64,000 nucleotides of DNA from Apostichopus japonicus (lineage: Eukaryota; Echinodermata; Holothuroidea; Aspidochirotida; Stichopodidae), in assembly GCF_037975245.1 (NCBI RefSeq), contig NC_092568.1:22408501-22472500 (forward strand). Reading direction: 5' to 3'. The translations under genes were made by a program, and so were the position numbers. Below the pieces are notes generated by a model. The model saw only the letters and a program-made list of their open reading frames with translations, was not told where the DNA came from and ran no database searches. Positions 49,385 to 63,487 of this stretch are shown one piece after another (within the stretch, counting starts at the first letter, position 1; the number at the start of each line of letters is the position of its first letter).

Positions 49385-52300
49385 TATAGTATCGGTCATG
49401 AAAGAAAATAAAAACACCGTGCACCTAATATATTGTAAACGGATTGTTTTCTTATTACCCCTTTACGACCTGGCCTGATCAAGGAGTGGGGGGGGGGGGG
49501 AGGTGTCAATGAAGGGCCTGGGAAACTATGAAGTGGGACCGGGAAAATTAAAACTACGTAGGCCTATTTGGACATTGCTCAAAAATAAGATGGCAACTAC
49601 ATGATTATCAGGTATAAAGACACCTTGATTTTTTTCACGAAAATGAACCCGAATTAGGATTGATTAATTATTACAAAACTTTATTCACCCAGTCACGATT
49701 TGACATTAATATTTATCATGTGCTAAACCATAAAATGACATTTTTGTGGTTTCCTTCGTTTGTAATGAACCTTTAACAATACAGTACTACATCTTCTTTG
49801 TTATCGAATCAGGGAATTATTACAAATTTCCGATCTAGTTGATATTATTAATTTAGGAAGATAACCGGGATGCTTTAAGACAACGTCATCGAATCATCTT
49901 CTGCAAGGTCTTTATCATCTCATGCCCATAACATGTTTATGAAACACTACTATATATTTTATGTCAAGGACAAATGAATCTAGAATTGTTCCATTTGATA
50001 GTCATGTGGTTGATATGACGCTCTGCTGATATCATTTCGTCTGTCCTTGAAGAGGGTTTGGCTCTTTCGTTTTCTAGACGGGCGGATGTGGGGGGGGGGT
50101 TGTTGTTGTTGTTGTTTGTATTTTGTATATTTATCTTGCTATCTGTATACAAGCGTTTTTTGAGAGATGTGCTATAACATGTGTGACGGGTACACCCCAA
50201 CCCCACCCCCCTTTAGAGACCGCCAAAATAATTTATAGTGGAAACATGAAGAATACTTATCATATTATGTTTAATGAAGTGTTCTGAAATATTAATGCTG
50301 ACCTCTTTAAATCATAAATTAAGGCGACACAAACCCAACCAGCATCATTGGCAGGCTATGTGATAACTTCCCTAAACAGCCAAGAATTTGTCAATTCTTT
50401 TTTGGGGGATATATCGCAGATTTAATGTTTCTTCAAACACATGTTGCAGGCTTCATCGAGTCTCATTATCACATCATCGAGCTTGAATTTGTTTTTACGG
50501 TTTTCCTTTATTTTTTATTACAATGTTTAATTTCTGTAATGGAGATGGGTCTTGCAAAATGCTAAATGTCAAATATTGAATCTCTTAACATGACATAATA
50601 ATAATGATATAATTGGCTTCAGATGTCAATGGGGTTTTTTAACATGCTCCTTTGAACCATTTTGTCTTGAATACCTTCTAAAGTGTGACAGGAGAAACAA
50701 AAAGAAAGTAAAACGTTTTCACAACCTAGCAGAAAAGGGCAAAGGTTGGGTCGACTTTAGAGCAAGTGGGCGTAACTACCTTGAGGATCTTGGGCGGAAC
50801 AATACACGTGGTAACTATTAAAAGATGACTGTTTCGTCACATAGTTCATTCTGATAGGTTGTAGACTTATTTAATTACTTAATTAATTAATAACTTATTT
50901 TGAGAAATGACCCATCAAATTCACGAGGCTTGAATAACGTGTCCACGTACAGGGGGTTCACGCAGGTTTCTGACGGTATTTCTGTGTGTGCTCTCTTGTT
51001 AACATGGTTTTAGTTTGATTCATTATAGAACTTAAAAATTAAAACAAATGGGTTAACAATGGATTAAAACAATTGATTAACATTAACTTCATCTAGGTCT
51101 GGACTCGACAAAAAAACGTCATAATTTGATTAAGCCTTAAAGGAGCGTTCCAAAAGCTTAACATATTTTAAAGGCAATCATCTTAAAGACTGGAAATAAT
51201 TGTAAAGCATGTAAAAAACCTGTATATTCAACTTGGGCTATAACATATCAACAGTGAAAGTCTGCATAGAGTCACTTTTTCATTATTTTTTCTTTACATA
51301 TATGCGCAAGTTTGATATTAATGTCATTGCTTGTCTAGAAGCCTATTCGTCATCAACGGTTAATTCTGTAAACCTCAACTCTGTTTACACTTAATGAATC
51401 GTAAACACACCTCTTTTACTTAAACCATATTCTAAATTACTAAGAATTATACCGTTATATACTTACGAAATGTTTGCTTTAAAATCGGTTGGTATATGTA
51501 CTTATTGCCTCCTGTAAACAGTACCAAACATAAAAAGTCTATTTGAAAACGAATATCGGACCGTTGGACATATAGTTTTATAGTGATACCACTAATGGCT
51601 TGTTTTTTCCTTTCTCTGACGTATGAGGGTTGTCACGTATAGACATGTACTTTACGACTTTCGTCAATTCTGTAGGTTTAATCGAAATAAACAAGTGACA
51701 AGCGAGCAGAGCATAACGACTAAACGAACACAGAAAGTTATCGCCAATAACAGTTCGAAATTTGCGAAAGCGTCATAGACTTGCTAAAGTCGATTTAGTC
51801 GCTCTTTTTGGTATAGTCTCATGAAGACTATACCACGCACACGTATATGCAATAACATGGGAGACAATGTTTTCTTCTACCACTTTACTTATGCTAAATG
51901 GATCCGGTTTCAATTATGACGTTATTCCTGTTGACGTCAGGACTTGTCATTATGAAGTCTCTTACGTCATATCTAAGACCTCGAAAAACAAATAATGATA
52001 ATGTAAAGGATTTCTCATGTTCAAATTTTAAGGAAAAAAATCAAACTGTGTTTTTGTTATTCCAATACCACGTTTCACACTGGCTCCATGTCGGATCTAC
52101 CCCACACATTAACATTTCTCGCAGATTTGAAGCTGCGGTTAATTTCGGATCTGATCCGGGTCATATGAAGCGGTTACACGGTGGCGGATCGAGGATTTCT
52201 GGGGAGGATGGGGCCCTGGAGACGTAATATATCCAAAAGATACCCTTATTACTAAATGAATAGCGGGTATACGACTGTAGAGGAACCAGGAATGCCCGAG

Positions 52301-55300
52301 CATGCGCTATGTACCTTCTTTCCAGCAATATTATGTTTGTAGCTCATTTTTAATGACAAAGAGAAAATGAAGAAGAGGGGGAAGTGGCCCTTGGTCCTCT
52401 CTAGATCTTGTATTGATTAATACATTACGTACATTGATATATATATATCTGAGCTCGGGTTAAATTCTCCGAGATCGGATCTAAATCGCAATCACAATTG
52501 ATCCGAAGCTCAAATGAGTGAGTCCAAAGTTCGACCATCCACACTGAATGAATTGAATCTGTAGTTAATTGCAATTTAGTTTTATTTTTTATTATCATTT
52601 TCCAATTATTTTGGAAATATTTCGATTCTATTTGATGCTAACATCTCATAGCAATATAGTTCATTAGATTGTACAATTGTTCAATTTCTGGTCATGTATT
52701 AACAAAGAAAAATTTTGAACAGTTTCGATTTGTATTTGATTAAATTAAGGTACTATAGTAAAACTGCAAATGCATCTAGACGAGAGATTTTTGTCTCAGT
52801 AATTTACTCGTCAATGAATATTCATATCGATAAAGAAAAAATCTCGGAGAGTGCCTAAGCCTGATGAATTGAAACTTTCTTTTGTGTAAAAGTGACGAGA
52901 AAAAGCTATTTTCCTTCGGAAATCGTGAGTTTTCTATCTCCAATAGAATAAAATAAGAAAGAATTTTCCGTTGCATTGTTTAGGTGACATGATGAAAGTT
53001 AATGATACATTTTAATCAACAGAAAAATCGGTATATTTTTTTTGTCATTTTGGCTATAATTTGGATATAAATAGGTCTATACACGCAAAATTTGTTTTTC
53101 TGTGGGAGGGGAGGGCAGAATGTGTACATACCCCCCACAAACCCCCGGGATCCGCGCTTGTTTGCAACACCTGGTCCACATATAGGCTTACCATTATACC
53201 TCACAGAAGATGTGTAATCTATATCCTATCCTTGCTTATACTTTGCTTATGTGGATCTGGACAGACGAAGTTACTGTCCTTATATTACTGCCTATAGACT
53301 CTATAGTATAGAGTTATTAGCGCTGCTAATGTTGTGAACTGAGAAGCGTGATCTTCTTAATATTCCGGCGTATACAGAATACTGCACTGAGTGAATATGG
53401 CGGAAAGTGGACAAAATATTTCCTTTTAAGGAACAATAAACTCGATCATTTCAGTTTGAAGTGAATTGCCAATCTATAGGGATAATCCCTCGCTAGTTCT
53501 AACATTTTTGTATAAAAAAAATAAATTTAAAAAATTTAAAAAATAAATCCATTTTTTTATCGAGTATCCCATGCAATATCCCAATGTAAGCTTTCAGCCT
53601 CACAAACCAATTTTCTTCACGTTTGCTTTGATAGAGATGATTTCTGTACTATTTTGATACCATATTACTATGGTTATGTCGGAAACAGAATATTGTTTAA
53701 AAAAGGGCTAATTCTGTCTCGATGAGTCGGTCGAACAAGAAAATACATTAATAAAGCCTCGAACAGTGGATGTTCAAAGATATCTTAATGATGGTATTCC
53801 GCTGTATACAGGAACTTTTTTTGCAGACCTTATAAGCCAGCGAAAAAGTAATTACAGCAGAGAAATAAACCACCACCCTCGTTAACTTACAGGAACATTA
53901 AACGGAGATGTTGGTGTGGGGTGGGTTGGATGGGGAAGGGGGGTTATCCTTTGAGTGCATGAATTCAACTTTTACCTGATCCATATATATGTTAAGGTTA
54001 TTTCATGTAGGTTACTATAGCGACCTGAGATAAAATACAAACAAAAAGAAATAACTGCGGTTATTACTGGCAGTCTTCTCTTTGTACTACGGTATTATAA
54101 AAAGGTTTCGCTGACAGTATTTGCTGTACACTAGCCGATGAGCATTTGTATTCTCAAATCAGCTTTGACATCATTTTATTCCGTATGGGTTCTTGAAAAC
54201 GACTATTTTATACTATAGGCTAGTTCAATCGCGATACAAATATCTTGTACATTTGAAACACTAGTCTATTGTAATGAGCGCAACAGGTTACAGTTCGTTT
54301 CAAGTCGCTTGTTGTGATCACTACACGAGTGAAGTTTAGCAGAAAACAGTCCATCATGGATTAATCGACCCGAGAAATTGCTAATGAGAGAATTATTAAC
54401 AGTTAATCCTCGCAACGAATGTGTGCCCACAAATGAAATGTGCCATTTGCTTCTTTTGCAAACATTTGGTTGTTCCTGGTTAGATTTTGGTGGACTAAAA
54501 AATAACAGGTAATACTTTCGACTGTGCTATACGCATTTCCTATCAACGGTTGAGTATAACATACACAATGTCAAATTCACACTTCTCTGGTGGCCCATAA
54601 AGCACCATGTGCTTGCCCACTCCTCTTGTTTAGGTTTTGCAGGCACAATCTGAAAACAGAGAATTGGCGTGACTTGCCTGGAAGTATTCACGGAGGCCCC
54701 TTGTCCTTGCGAGCCCTTGGAATTGTGGGCCCTTTGACAATGGTGGTCCTAAGGCACTTGCCTCATCTACTTGTTGCACAATCCGGCACTGATGGTATTC
54801 CCATGTTGTGGTACATTGAACTCAGGATGCAACACTAAGAAGAATGCGTCGATATGTAACACCCCCACCCCAAATATATATACACACAGGAGGTCTGACG
54901 GTAGGGGACAAAGGGAATACAGATCGGGGCATGGGGTCAGTTAGTGGACAGTTAGGGAGAACTTGGAGGGTCTGGCAAATATGGAATAAAGAATAGAATT
55001 TTCTCATTTTCATTATATACTTGAAAATATACTAAACATGAAGAGTGAAAAACAGGGTGGGGGGGGCTGTTGCATAACTATCCCCGGGACCCACCCTGGA
55101 TGTCGACACCTCATCCACAGAGGTATACAAAGACAGAGAGAGTCAGTCCAGCAAAACCCTCTGAGAATCTCCTGCGTCTATTGTTGACGAAAAGACGGGG
55201 GTGGGACACTGCGACGCCATATTTCGCTGTATTGTATTCATGTGGCATTCTTTCTCGTTCTACTCCACGTAGTGCAAGTGTGTAAAAGTTCAATATTCTC

Positions 55301-58300
55301 TGATAAAACAGATTATACATGTAAACTTCCCACTATTACCAGTTTTTGGTATGCTGTTTCCTTAAGGCGTTTTAATACATCAGGGACCATATATAACATG
55401 TCTCCTTCTCTTTGAGTTTTTTTTTTTCTGGTTAGTGTATTTATCGTCTGAGGATTCAGTCTTGTATTCAAAGCTTTACAAATTCGCTTTTCAATTAAAA
55501 CAAGAAGATTCCTGACGAGCGGTTAGTATGGAATTTCGAAAATAAAACTCGAATATTATTTGTGACAAACGGGTTTTCTGGATAATAAGATTAAAATATG
55601 AAATGTCAGTGCCCTAAGATATGAGTGTGTGTGACCTAAGCACGATATAAGCATCGACCGTCATGTATACTATGTATAGTAATCCGGTGTATGATTTTGT
55701 ATTTGTCAACTCTATAGCATTTGGCATAGACAAGGGCCTACATAAAGCGATGTCAATCGGTTAAATGGTTGTCACGTCAAGGTGTGACAATAAAACGACA
55801 CAGGGATAAATGTCTGAAGGGGAGCTGCTGTGAGAAAATGGGAGAGATGGCACTTACTCTCCACCTTACATCTGCCCGGTGTACGTGACCCCCCCCCCCC
55901 AGTAAAGTAATCGTTACCCGATAAAGACATTTCAATCGTCTTGCAACAATAATATTTCAAGATTCAATAATAAACTTCAGCATTGAAGGTCACTTCAATT
56001 CAAAATGCGCCCACCTACTACTCACCTTTACCATAGCCCACCATAAACCCACCATTTGGGTTTTCTTTGTAACAGTCGAAAGTTGAAAGGACAATATTGA
56101 CATTCATGAAGGGAATCAGGTTTTAAACTTTCATCCAAATTTAATTGCATGTATACTTGTTTTTCATCAATTATATAGCTTATGAACTATACTTATATTC
56201 CTCGGATATGAACTCAAGCAATGTACTCACCGAAAACGATGATATGTTAACCTTATTTATCTAAGTACAAACGACATAGGGGCCTACAGTATACACGGTA
56301 CCCAAATGTGAAAACGTTCTAGCGATCATATATCATCTGACTTATAACCCTGAACTGCGAAACGCACTTGCGCATTTACCAACCTAAATTAGCTCATTCT
56401 CTCTCTTATACACGTGACGGTGGACCCTTCTTGGAACTCCGTCTGTGGTCAATAGGAGTCGTTTACAGTGCCGACCAATTTGAAATTAGTATTTTCGTAT
56501 TATTATTATTAGTTAATTTTACTTTATAGGCCACTTGAAAATACTCCGGATATTCTACATTTTGTCACAATCTAGGACCAGAGGCAATTGATATTTATCC
56601 TTCGAATTACTTGGGAGCATCATCATTCTCTTTAAATTGCATCTTCCCTCCTTGATATGTTTCATGAGCAAAAAAAATATATTCATGATTTCGTCACAAG
56701 GAACTTGAAGCATATCGGCCAATTTAAAGATCGTTACATTTCTATTTACACGTGTTGTCAAATCCACTTAAATTTATTGCATAATCTAATACGACATTAA
56801 TTAGTTTAAAATAACTCACCTCGGTAAAAAATGTTCTTTCGAGCACGAAACTTGGTTTTGTGTCGGTCTTTTGACAAAATAAAAATCGCGCGATGGGGTC
56901 TGGAAATACAACTTGGCCCCAAAAATTGTCTTCCGGCACAATCTTGCTTATTTATCTCACAAAAATGTCTTCTAAAACAAATTTGAACTGTTAGACCTTG
57001 CAGCTATCATAGTCAGTGGTTTGTTTACGTACAAAATGTAATATTTCCCTCCAAAAGTTAGCGTTTCACACGTTCGACCAATAAAGCTGGTTTTCTCGTC
57101 AAGAAAGTTGGCGACAGTACATGTCGTCCTGTTACGAAGAATCCTCACGCACAATAATTACCGGCAGTCTATGAACGTGAGATTTGCATGAAAATTGTCA
57201 CCACCGGTAGCTATAGAAGACTGTCACTATATGTTATGTAAGAAAAAAGGACTGGAAAAAAAAATACGGATTTTTTATTTTCCTTTATACTACAAGTATA
57301 TACCTTACGCCGGAAGGTATTTTATGAGTGGTGGGTATACGAAACATTGGTTCGTTCATGTTTATAATTTTCCTGTTTTTATTTTTTTTTAATGTGTCTC
57401 GATTAATTAGTGTAAGGTACGGTTTATGCATGTTTATTAGTAACAGAGGTATGTGTAGTAAACAAGACAGGTTATACAGTGAGTTGGAAAACGAGGTTGA
57501 TCTCGTAGGTCGCAAGGGGTGGCTAACAGGCGTCGACGAATCCGGAAAAACTGGTATGAATGTATAGGAACTATTTTTTTGGTTTCAATCCTCTGGGCTG
57601 TTTTCTTCATTTGCATAGTAACATCATGCCCCAGCAGTCGTAACTCGTTATACCAATTCATGCTAGATGATTTGAAAAGCTGAAATAAATCCAAGGGCTT
57701 CGGCCATGTGGGAAAAACCCCCGAACGTAATATGTAGACATGAGCGTTTTCCAAGATGCATGGCCTTCCATGTAAACGGAAAGGGTTACGATGTGGATTT
57801 GGCGCCGAAGTCGTAAATTCGCAATATATCATTTACGTTTGGTACACGATGTCGTCTGCTTGTAAAACAATGGCTTATGCAAACAAAGCCAGTAGTCGAA
57901 AGTAAAATAAGAATTAGTAATTATAAAAAAAAAAAATCACATGAGGAGAGCAAAACACAAACTGTCTTGAAATGTCATATCAATAGAATTGTTTACAGGC
58001 TTGAATCTTTCTTTCGAGGGAGGGTGGGGGAGGGAGCGAGAGTGGGGGGGAGGGATGTAAGTAAAATATACTTACATACGGTGGAATATTTTAGTATCTT
58101 CTTTATGCTCTGACTTCCAACTGTCTTAGTAATGCCACATTTATGGGTGGCTATTGAAACTCTGTATGGCACGTGATACGATAAAACGTATGTTGATGTG
58201 TGACACTGAATATTCAATCTTTCAAATAATGAGATCCTGACTTCAAGCTTAATTTTGCGATTGCCACAATGTTGTGATATGACACTTGACTGTTCAATGA

Positions 58301-58425
58301 TAGGAAAGATAAATAGTGTACATTGTGGTTGTATAGCTCCTTGCCTGTATGAAAACATCATTATAATCAGCCCAAGTAATTATAATAAGTAATTGCATGA
58401 AGTATGCTTGTAAGTGCGAGAATTT

Positions 58426-58429
<4 letters not shown>
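49385..58429. other. long gene-poor region
   Basis: I could not establish a gene here. G/C homopolymers lie near 49489, 50088 and 55890, and a (TTG)n run at about 50100-50117. Minus-strand frames at 56555-57154 include one segment ending at a good donor (ACCGAG|GTGAGT near 56819), but no acceptor or family match supports it. The 131-codon ORF at 57437-57832 is not recognisable. Confidence 0.4.
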
Positions 58430-58471
<42 letters not shown>

Positions 58472-58581
58472 ATATATGTATATATGTATATATATATACA
58501 TAATTATATATATATATATATATATACATATATATACATATACATATATATGCATATATATATGTATGTATATAAATATGT

Positions 58582-58612
<31 letters not shown>

Positions 58613-58692
58613 CATACATATATATATATACATATATATATACATACATATATATATATATACATATATATACATATACATATACATATACA
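58430..58692. repeat. compound TA/TATG/TACA microsatellite
   Basis: About 260 bases of TA runs with ATATGT and ATACAT interruptions. ORFs on both strands here are repeat artefacts. Confidence 0.95.
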
Positions 58693-58843
58693 TACATATT
58701 ATAAGATGCACACGGCATCTGGCAACGCTTTCTTTAAAAGTTTAATTAAAAAAAAACAGGTCGAATCGTTTGCCCTCAAATGATTTATGAAAAGAAAGTG
58801 ATGAGTAAACTTCATATTACTGACCTCAAAGGAAATCAAGACC
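58693..58843. repeat. duplicated unit, copy A
   Basis: A 151-base unique segment starting TACATATTATAAGATGCAC and ending AAATCAAGACC, repeated 388 bases further right with about two substitutions and one A-run length change. Confidence 0.93.
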
Positions 58844-58850
58844 AAATCAA

Positions 58851-58885
58851 GACATATACATATATATACATATACATATATATGC

Positions 58886-58919
<34 letters not shown>

Positions 58920-58930
58920 ATATATATATG

Positions 58931-58983
<53 letters not shown>

Positions 58984-59031
58984 ATATATATATATACATA
59001 CATATATATATATGTATATATATATATATAA

Positions 59032-59080
<49 letters not shown>
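58851..59080. repeat. compound TA microsatellite between duplicated units
   Basis: TA runs with TATG/TACA interruptions link copies A and B and resemble the microsatellite left of copy A. Confidence 0.95.
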
Positions 59081-59082
<2 letters not shown>

Positions 59083-59232
59083 CATATTATAAGATGCACA
59101 CGGCATCTGGCAACGCTTTCTTTAAAAGTTTAATTAAAAAAAAAACAGGTCAAATCGTTTGCCCTCAAACGATTTATGAAAAGAAAGTGATGAGTAAACT
59201 TCATATTACTGACCTCAAAGGAAATCAAGACC
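59081..59232. repeat. duplicated unit, copy B
   Basis: A 152-base segment nearly identical to 58693-58843. Similarity stops at the shared AAATCAAGACC, after which the flanks differ. Confidence 0.93.
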
Positions 59233-61466
59233 GTCGATATAAAGTGATAGGCTATTGGCCGCAATAAAAATAATAAAAAAGCCAATTAGCCAATTGTTCG
59301 CAAAAATTTAAAAGAAAAAGGTCTTTTCTCTTACTAGCAAAAGACTGTATGGGGTGAAAGAAACCCCACCTGGCGGATAAAATTGGCTGAAAAGCAGGGC
59401 GCTCCATGCACGTTCAGAACAGGGCTACTTCTCACCGAGGTAGAAAACCAGACTATATTTTTCAAATTGTGAAAGGTTGTAATTACTTTCTGGGAGGATA
59501 GTCAATAAGTCGCGGATGGATGTATGATGCTGACAGGGGTTAATGGGTACCAATGAACTCCGCCATCCCAAATCCTAAAACACACTCAAGTGTTAGTACA
59601 TAGCGACAACCGTCTTAAACCGGCATTTTTAGATTCCTATTTCGTTTACCGCAAAATGGCGAGTGTCCCGTCGAGTTTTAATTGTACCAACAGTGAAACC
59701 GCGCCGCCAAGAAGAAAAAAAAAAGGGAAAAAAAGGAAGACATTTTCACCCTTCATCTCGGAGAAGATGTTAAGGTCATATATCATGATGGAAAATGTAT
59801 ATAAACCTTAAAAGAACATTATAAAAGATCAAAACATTTACCTCATGAAATGTTCGGTTTTTATTTTTGGATTCGTTGGAAATACTTGTGTGTGTGTGTG
59901 TCGGTATTTCTTACGGGAGCTTAGAAAGGACATTACATTGATGACTTACACACCGTACATATGTTAAGAAAAATGGAAATTACAGTAAGAGCCATTTGAA
60001 AAAAACAAACCGACGATAATTTAACATGTTTTGTCACGATGTTCCGAAATGTGAAAGAAACAGTCATTTTCATATTTTAGTGTTTACGAGGTTAGTACAT
60101 TTCGTTAAAACGATACTTTTCAGAGTTTCGAAAGTTTTTTTGTAAGTTTGCCACGTTGTGTGCAGTTCGTAATTTTATATCCCTCCTTCGGTTCTTTTGT
60201 GACGTGTTGGTTCAAAGTTTAACCTTGAAGTGACGGCTGAAGGCCTACTAGGGCTAATATAATATTGACCGTGTAATAACTAATTGTAGAATAGGCCTTT
60301 CTTCCCAGAATCAACTAAAAATGTTACTCCGAGGCCGAGTGTATACCAGCGTTATGCTTATTGAATTAAATAGATTACCTGATATAATCTAAGTTACCGA
60401 TGGGAACAAACCAACTTGAAGATGTCTTCAGCATTGACCCCCGAAATAATATAGAGTTACTATATAAAGTAAAGAAACGGTCTCATGTTCAAACTCGAAC
60501 AGAGGTATGGCACTTCTGAGCCAGGTCTGAAGCTCTTCGATGGAGCATTAGAGCATAGGCCTATGTAAAATAGTGTTTCTTGTTTGATGTAGAGGAACAT
60601 TGAGCCTGCGGTGATTTGATTACACAGGCAGGCACTCCCAACGTATACTTGACATAAACATACAAGGCAGGACACTTGTCTCGGCGACCTCAGACTATAT
60701 TACGTTATTAGCCATCAATGTTCGATGACCTCATTTACGAAAGGCGCGTCTGTGATGGCGCCGTACCACAATTAGAGTAGTGTACGTCGGAAATAGTCCT
60801 AAAGTGACCGACTGTAGTGATTTTTTTGGCACTTTCTGAGTCATCACCATTCTTTCTCATGCTTGGATGTTGAAGAGGATGAAATAAACTACTGATGCTC
60901 TAAAAATCTGGAGGATTGAAGGTGCTTTAAGGCATTTTAGAAAGTCCTGTGGGAAACAAGAAGATTCCGAAGCGAGGGGGCAGTATTCTAACCTTTGAGC
61001 TGTTTTAGCTCAAAATCGGTCATGGTGGCAAAAGTTGAATGTGATGTGATAGCCCAAGCCATCAGCTATCATATGGTGTTGTAGGACATGTCAGTTAAAA
61101 ACTTCATCTATGCTCCAGCGGCCTTGGAAACTGACCAATTTAGTGTGTAAGTCAATGGGAGCCGTTAACTGTAGTGCGTCACCCGAATGAGTACATCTCA
61201 GATCTCGCAATTTAATTTAGCCAGTTAGTACGCCGCAGGACCAGAGCCATATGGTTATGCGATGGCGCTCTTTGTCTTCTATGTAGCTGTATATTGCGTT
61301 TTCGTCAAACGACAAGGGAGATTCTTGTCATCATCACATAGAAATGGTTATGTCCTGGGGGAGGGTGGGGGGGGGGAGTGGGCTCTCGGAATATGATGAG
61401 ATTACTATATTGTGTTGACTTGTTTTTGTATCCTCGTGCTCATGTTGCTTTGAAGAGCATCATGTT
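59233..61466. other. intergenic DNA, no firm gene
   Basis: An ATG in good context (CAAAATGGCG, about 59655) opens a 52-codon frame with a basic RRKKKGKKRK run, but no splice structure or family supports it. A GT repeat lies near 59887, and a G-rich tract near 61361-61378. Confidence 0.45.
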
Positions 61467-61474
61467 CTTACTTG

Positions 61475-61994
61475 CATAGGCGTACGGGACCATTTCAGTT
61501 TGGGGGGGGGGGCAGAAACTTTTGTGCCCGAAAGTTCCCGTGACACTATCTAAGCGGAGCGCCACCATCGGCTGGCGCGTAGCGTACAAGAAATTTTTTG
61601 GCAAAAGATGCCTCTCAGATTGCCGGAAAATGGCACTTCTGAGGCCTTGCAAGTTGCATCTAAACATTCTTTATTTTATTATCTCACGTTTAGAAATTTA
61701 CACTTCCCAAAAAATTTGGTAAATTAGAAGAAGAAAAAATGGAAATATTCGGGCATAATGATGCTAAATAAAGAAAATCATTAGGCCTATATTAATATTA
61801 ATGTCAGAAACCAAATAACAAAAACGCTCTCCACGGAATTGTCGGGCAAATATTTAAAAACATTCGGGCAAGCTACTGCATATTTATATATTTTTTCTCC
61901 TCTTAGGCTGCCCGAATTTTTCAGGGCTTTTGCCCGAATTTCTTGTCCTCTGGAAATTTGGGGGCAGTCTGCCCCCCTGCCTCGTACACCTATG
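61475..61994. mobile_element. non-autonomous hAT-like transposon (MITE), 520 bp
   Basis: The left end CATAGGCGTACG matches the right end CGTACACCTATG inverted, 11 of 12. The flanks are CTTACTTG (61467-61474) and CTTACTTC (61995-62002), 7 of 8 matching, consistent with an 8-bp hAT target duplication with one later change. G-rich runs lie just inside both ends. There is no transposase; ORFs on both strands are short. The segment at about 61548-61640 matches, inverted, the module at about 6668-6760 in the other hAT element. Confidence 0.82.
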
Positions 61995-62002
61995 CTTACT
62001 TC

Positions 62003-63367
62003 AAAAAACTGTTTATGACCGATTATGAAATATGAATGCCTTCCATCTCCAAATAACTCTTTTGCTCCAAGATATCGTTCCATAGCACAAACTCGTTATG
62101 GAGCTTTATGATGAATTTGAATCGTGTGCAGTTGTATACCGGTATTGTATATCGGTATCGTATCGTATCAGTATTGTATGTCATTGCCAATGTGGGTGCC
62201 CCTGGACTCACCGCTTCGTTACCAGCCTAGTCAAGGGTGAATCAAACACATGCATCATTCTTTCCTTAAGTGATGTCTTGGTGTTTCCAGCTCTGTTCCT
62301 CGGCCCCCCCTCCCCTCCACACCAAAAAAGAGCTGAAGTTAAGTTCCTACTACAATATTGTTCCGTTTGCGAGCTACCATGGTTGTCCCACGACCCCGCT
62401 TGCGCAGGGAGAAATCGTAGCTAAGACAAGAAATCTTATAGGTATGATTTGAAGATGGGTATGAATGAAAACAAATCCCAAATCACTCACCAAATTGGGA
62501 AACATCAGTAACTATTGCCCGTTATTTTCTAGATACGAGGACCTGTATGTACCTAAATGCTAACGACTTGTGCTTGTGTCACCTGAACTGACCCTAAACG
62601 CATATGCGAAATCGGAATGATGAAACTGTTTTCTTCTTTCGGTGCGAGGGGGAAGGGGTTGGGGGTGGGCGGGGGGGGGGGGTGGTCCTTGGGGGGGTGG
62701 TCGGTAATGAGTAAAAAGGTCGGTTATCTCATTGTTTTCATCCAATTCGCAAAACTGCGCACAAGAGAAAGAGTACTTGGTCGTCTTCTACGTTTTCTTT
62801 CAAAATTCTTTTATTTGTTCAAAATCACTTTATTTCTTAAATCATTAAAAGAACAATACATATTTTCAAGTTTAATACAAAAGCAATGATAAAGTGGACA
62901 AATGCTAATGTATTTTTCTTAATTTTTTGTTTTTGTTTAATCATTTATGACTTCCCTCCTGCAGCGAGCACGTTCATGACAGTACAGCATTTAACATTGA
63001 TCCCTTCAGGTTGGAATACAGTAAATAGGAAATGTGAAAACTTAAAAACCGAGACAAAATTCAAATCGACACAAAAAACGGACACGCGCAGTTTAAACTC
63101 ATTTACAGCTGGTAGGAAATTCTTGTTAACCTATACCCTCTTTTAATCCAATACATTTAAAAACAAAATTCAAAGTAGTTAATATAATTCTATGCAGAAT
63201 TCTCGCCTTGATAAGTCACAGAACAAGAAAAGAAAAGGAGAAAAAAGGAAGAAGTTTGTTTCTATAGCTATTCCGGTTTACAAGATAATCTCATTTTGAA
63301 GATGCTTAACTCTTTCTGGAATGCTTCTTTAAGGCTGAAGTAACGACGACTCTGCTCTTCCTAAATG
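62003..63367. other. intergenic DNA with one weak exon candidate
   Basis: It contains a G-rich tract at about 62646-62700. A 147-base segment at 62965-63111 (plus) lies between a strong pyrimidine-tract acceptor and a GTAGG donor, but its translation matches nothing I know. Confidence 0.4.
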
Positions 63368-63487
63368 ATGTTGATCCTTTGTTTCATATGTTAATCCATT
63401 GTCTTTTATGTTAATCCTTTGTGTTTTATGTTAATCCAATATATTTTATTTTAATCCATTTTTTTTAATGATAATCCATTGTTTTTA
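63368..63487. repeat. 20-bp minisatellite, six copies
   Basis: Six consecutive units of exactly 20 bases start at 63368, 63388, 63408, 63428, 63448 and 63468. The pattern is ATGTTAATCCATTGTNTTTT. Substitutions occur but there are no length changes. Confidence 0.93.

Noticed and set aside
52178-53157. Possible transposon with GGCGGATC / GGATCCGC ends
   Set aside because: The inverted similarity is short and imperfect, and no flanking target duplication is present.
56820-56935. Minus-strand exon ending ACCGAG|GTGAGT
   Set aside because: The donor is good, but there is no pyrimidine-rich acceptor in frame, and the translation is unrecognised.
57437-57832. 131-codon minus-strand ORF as a gene
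   Set aside because: No family resemblance or flanking splice signals could be found.
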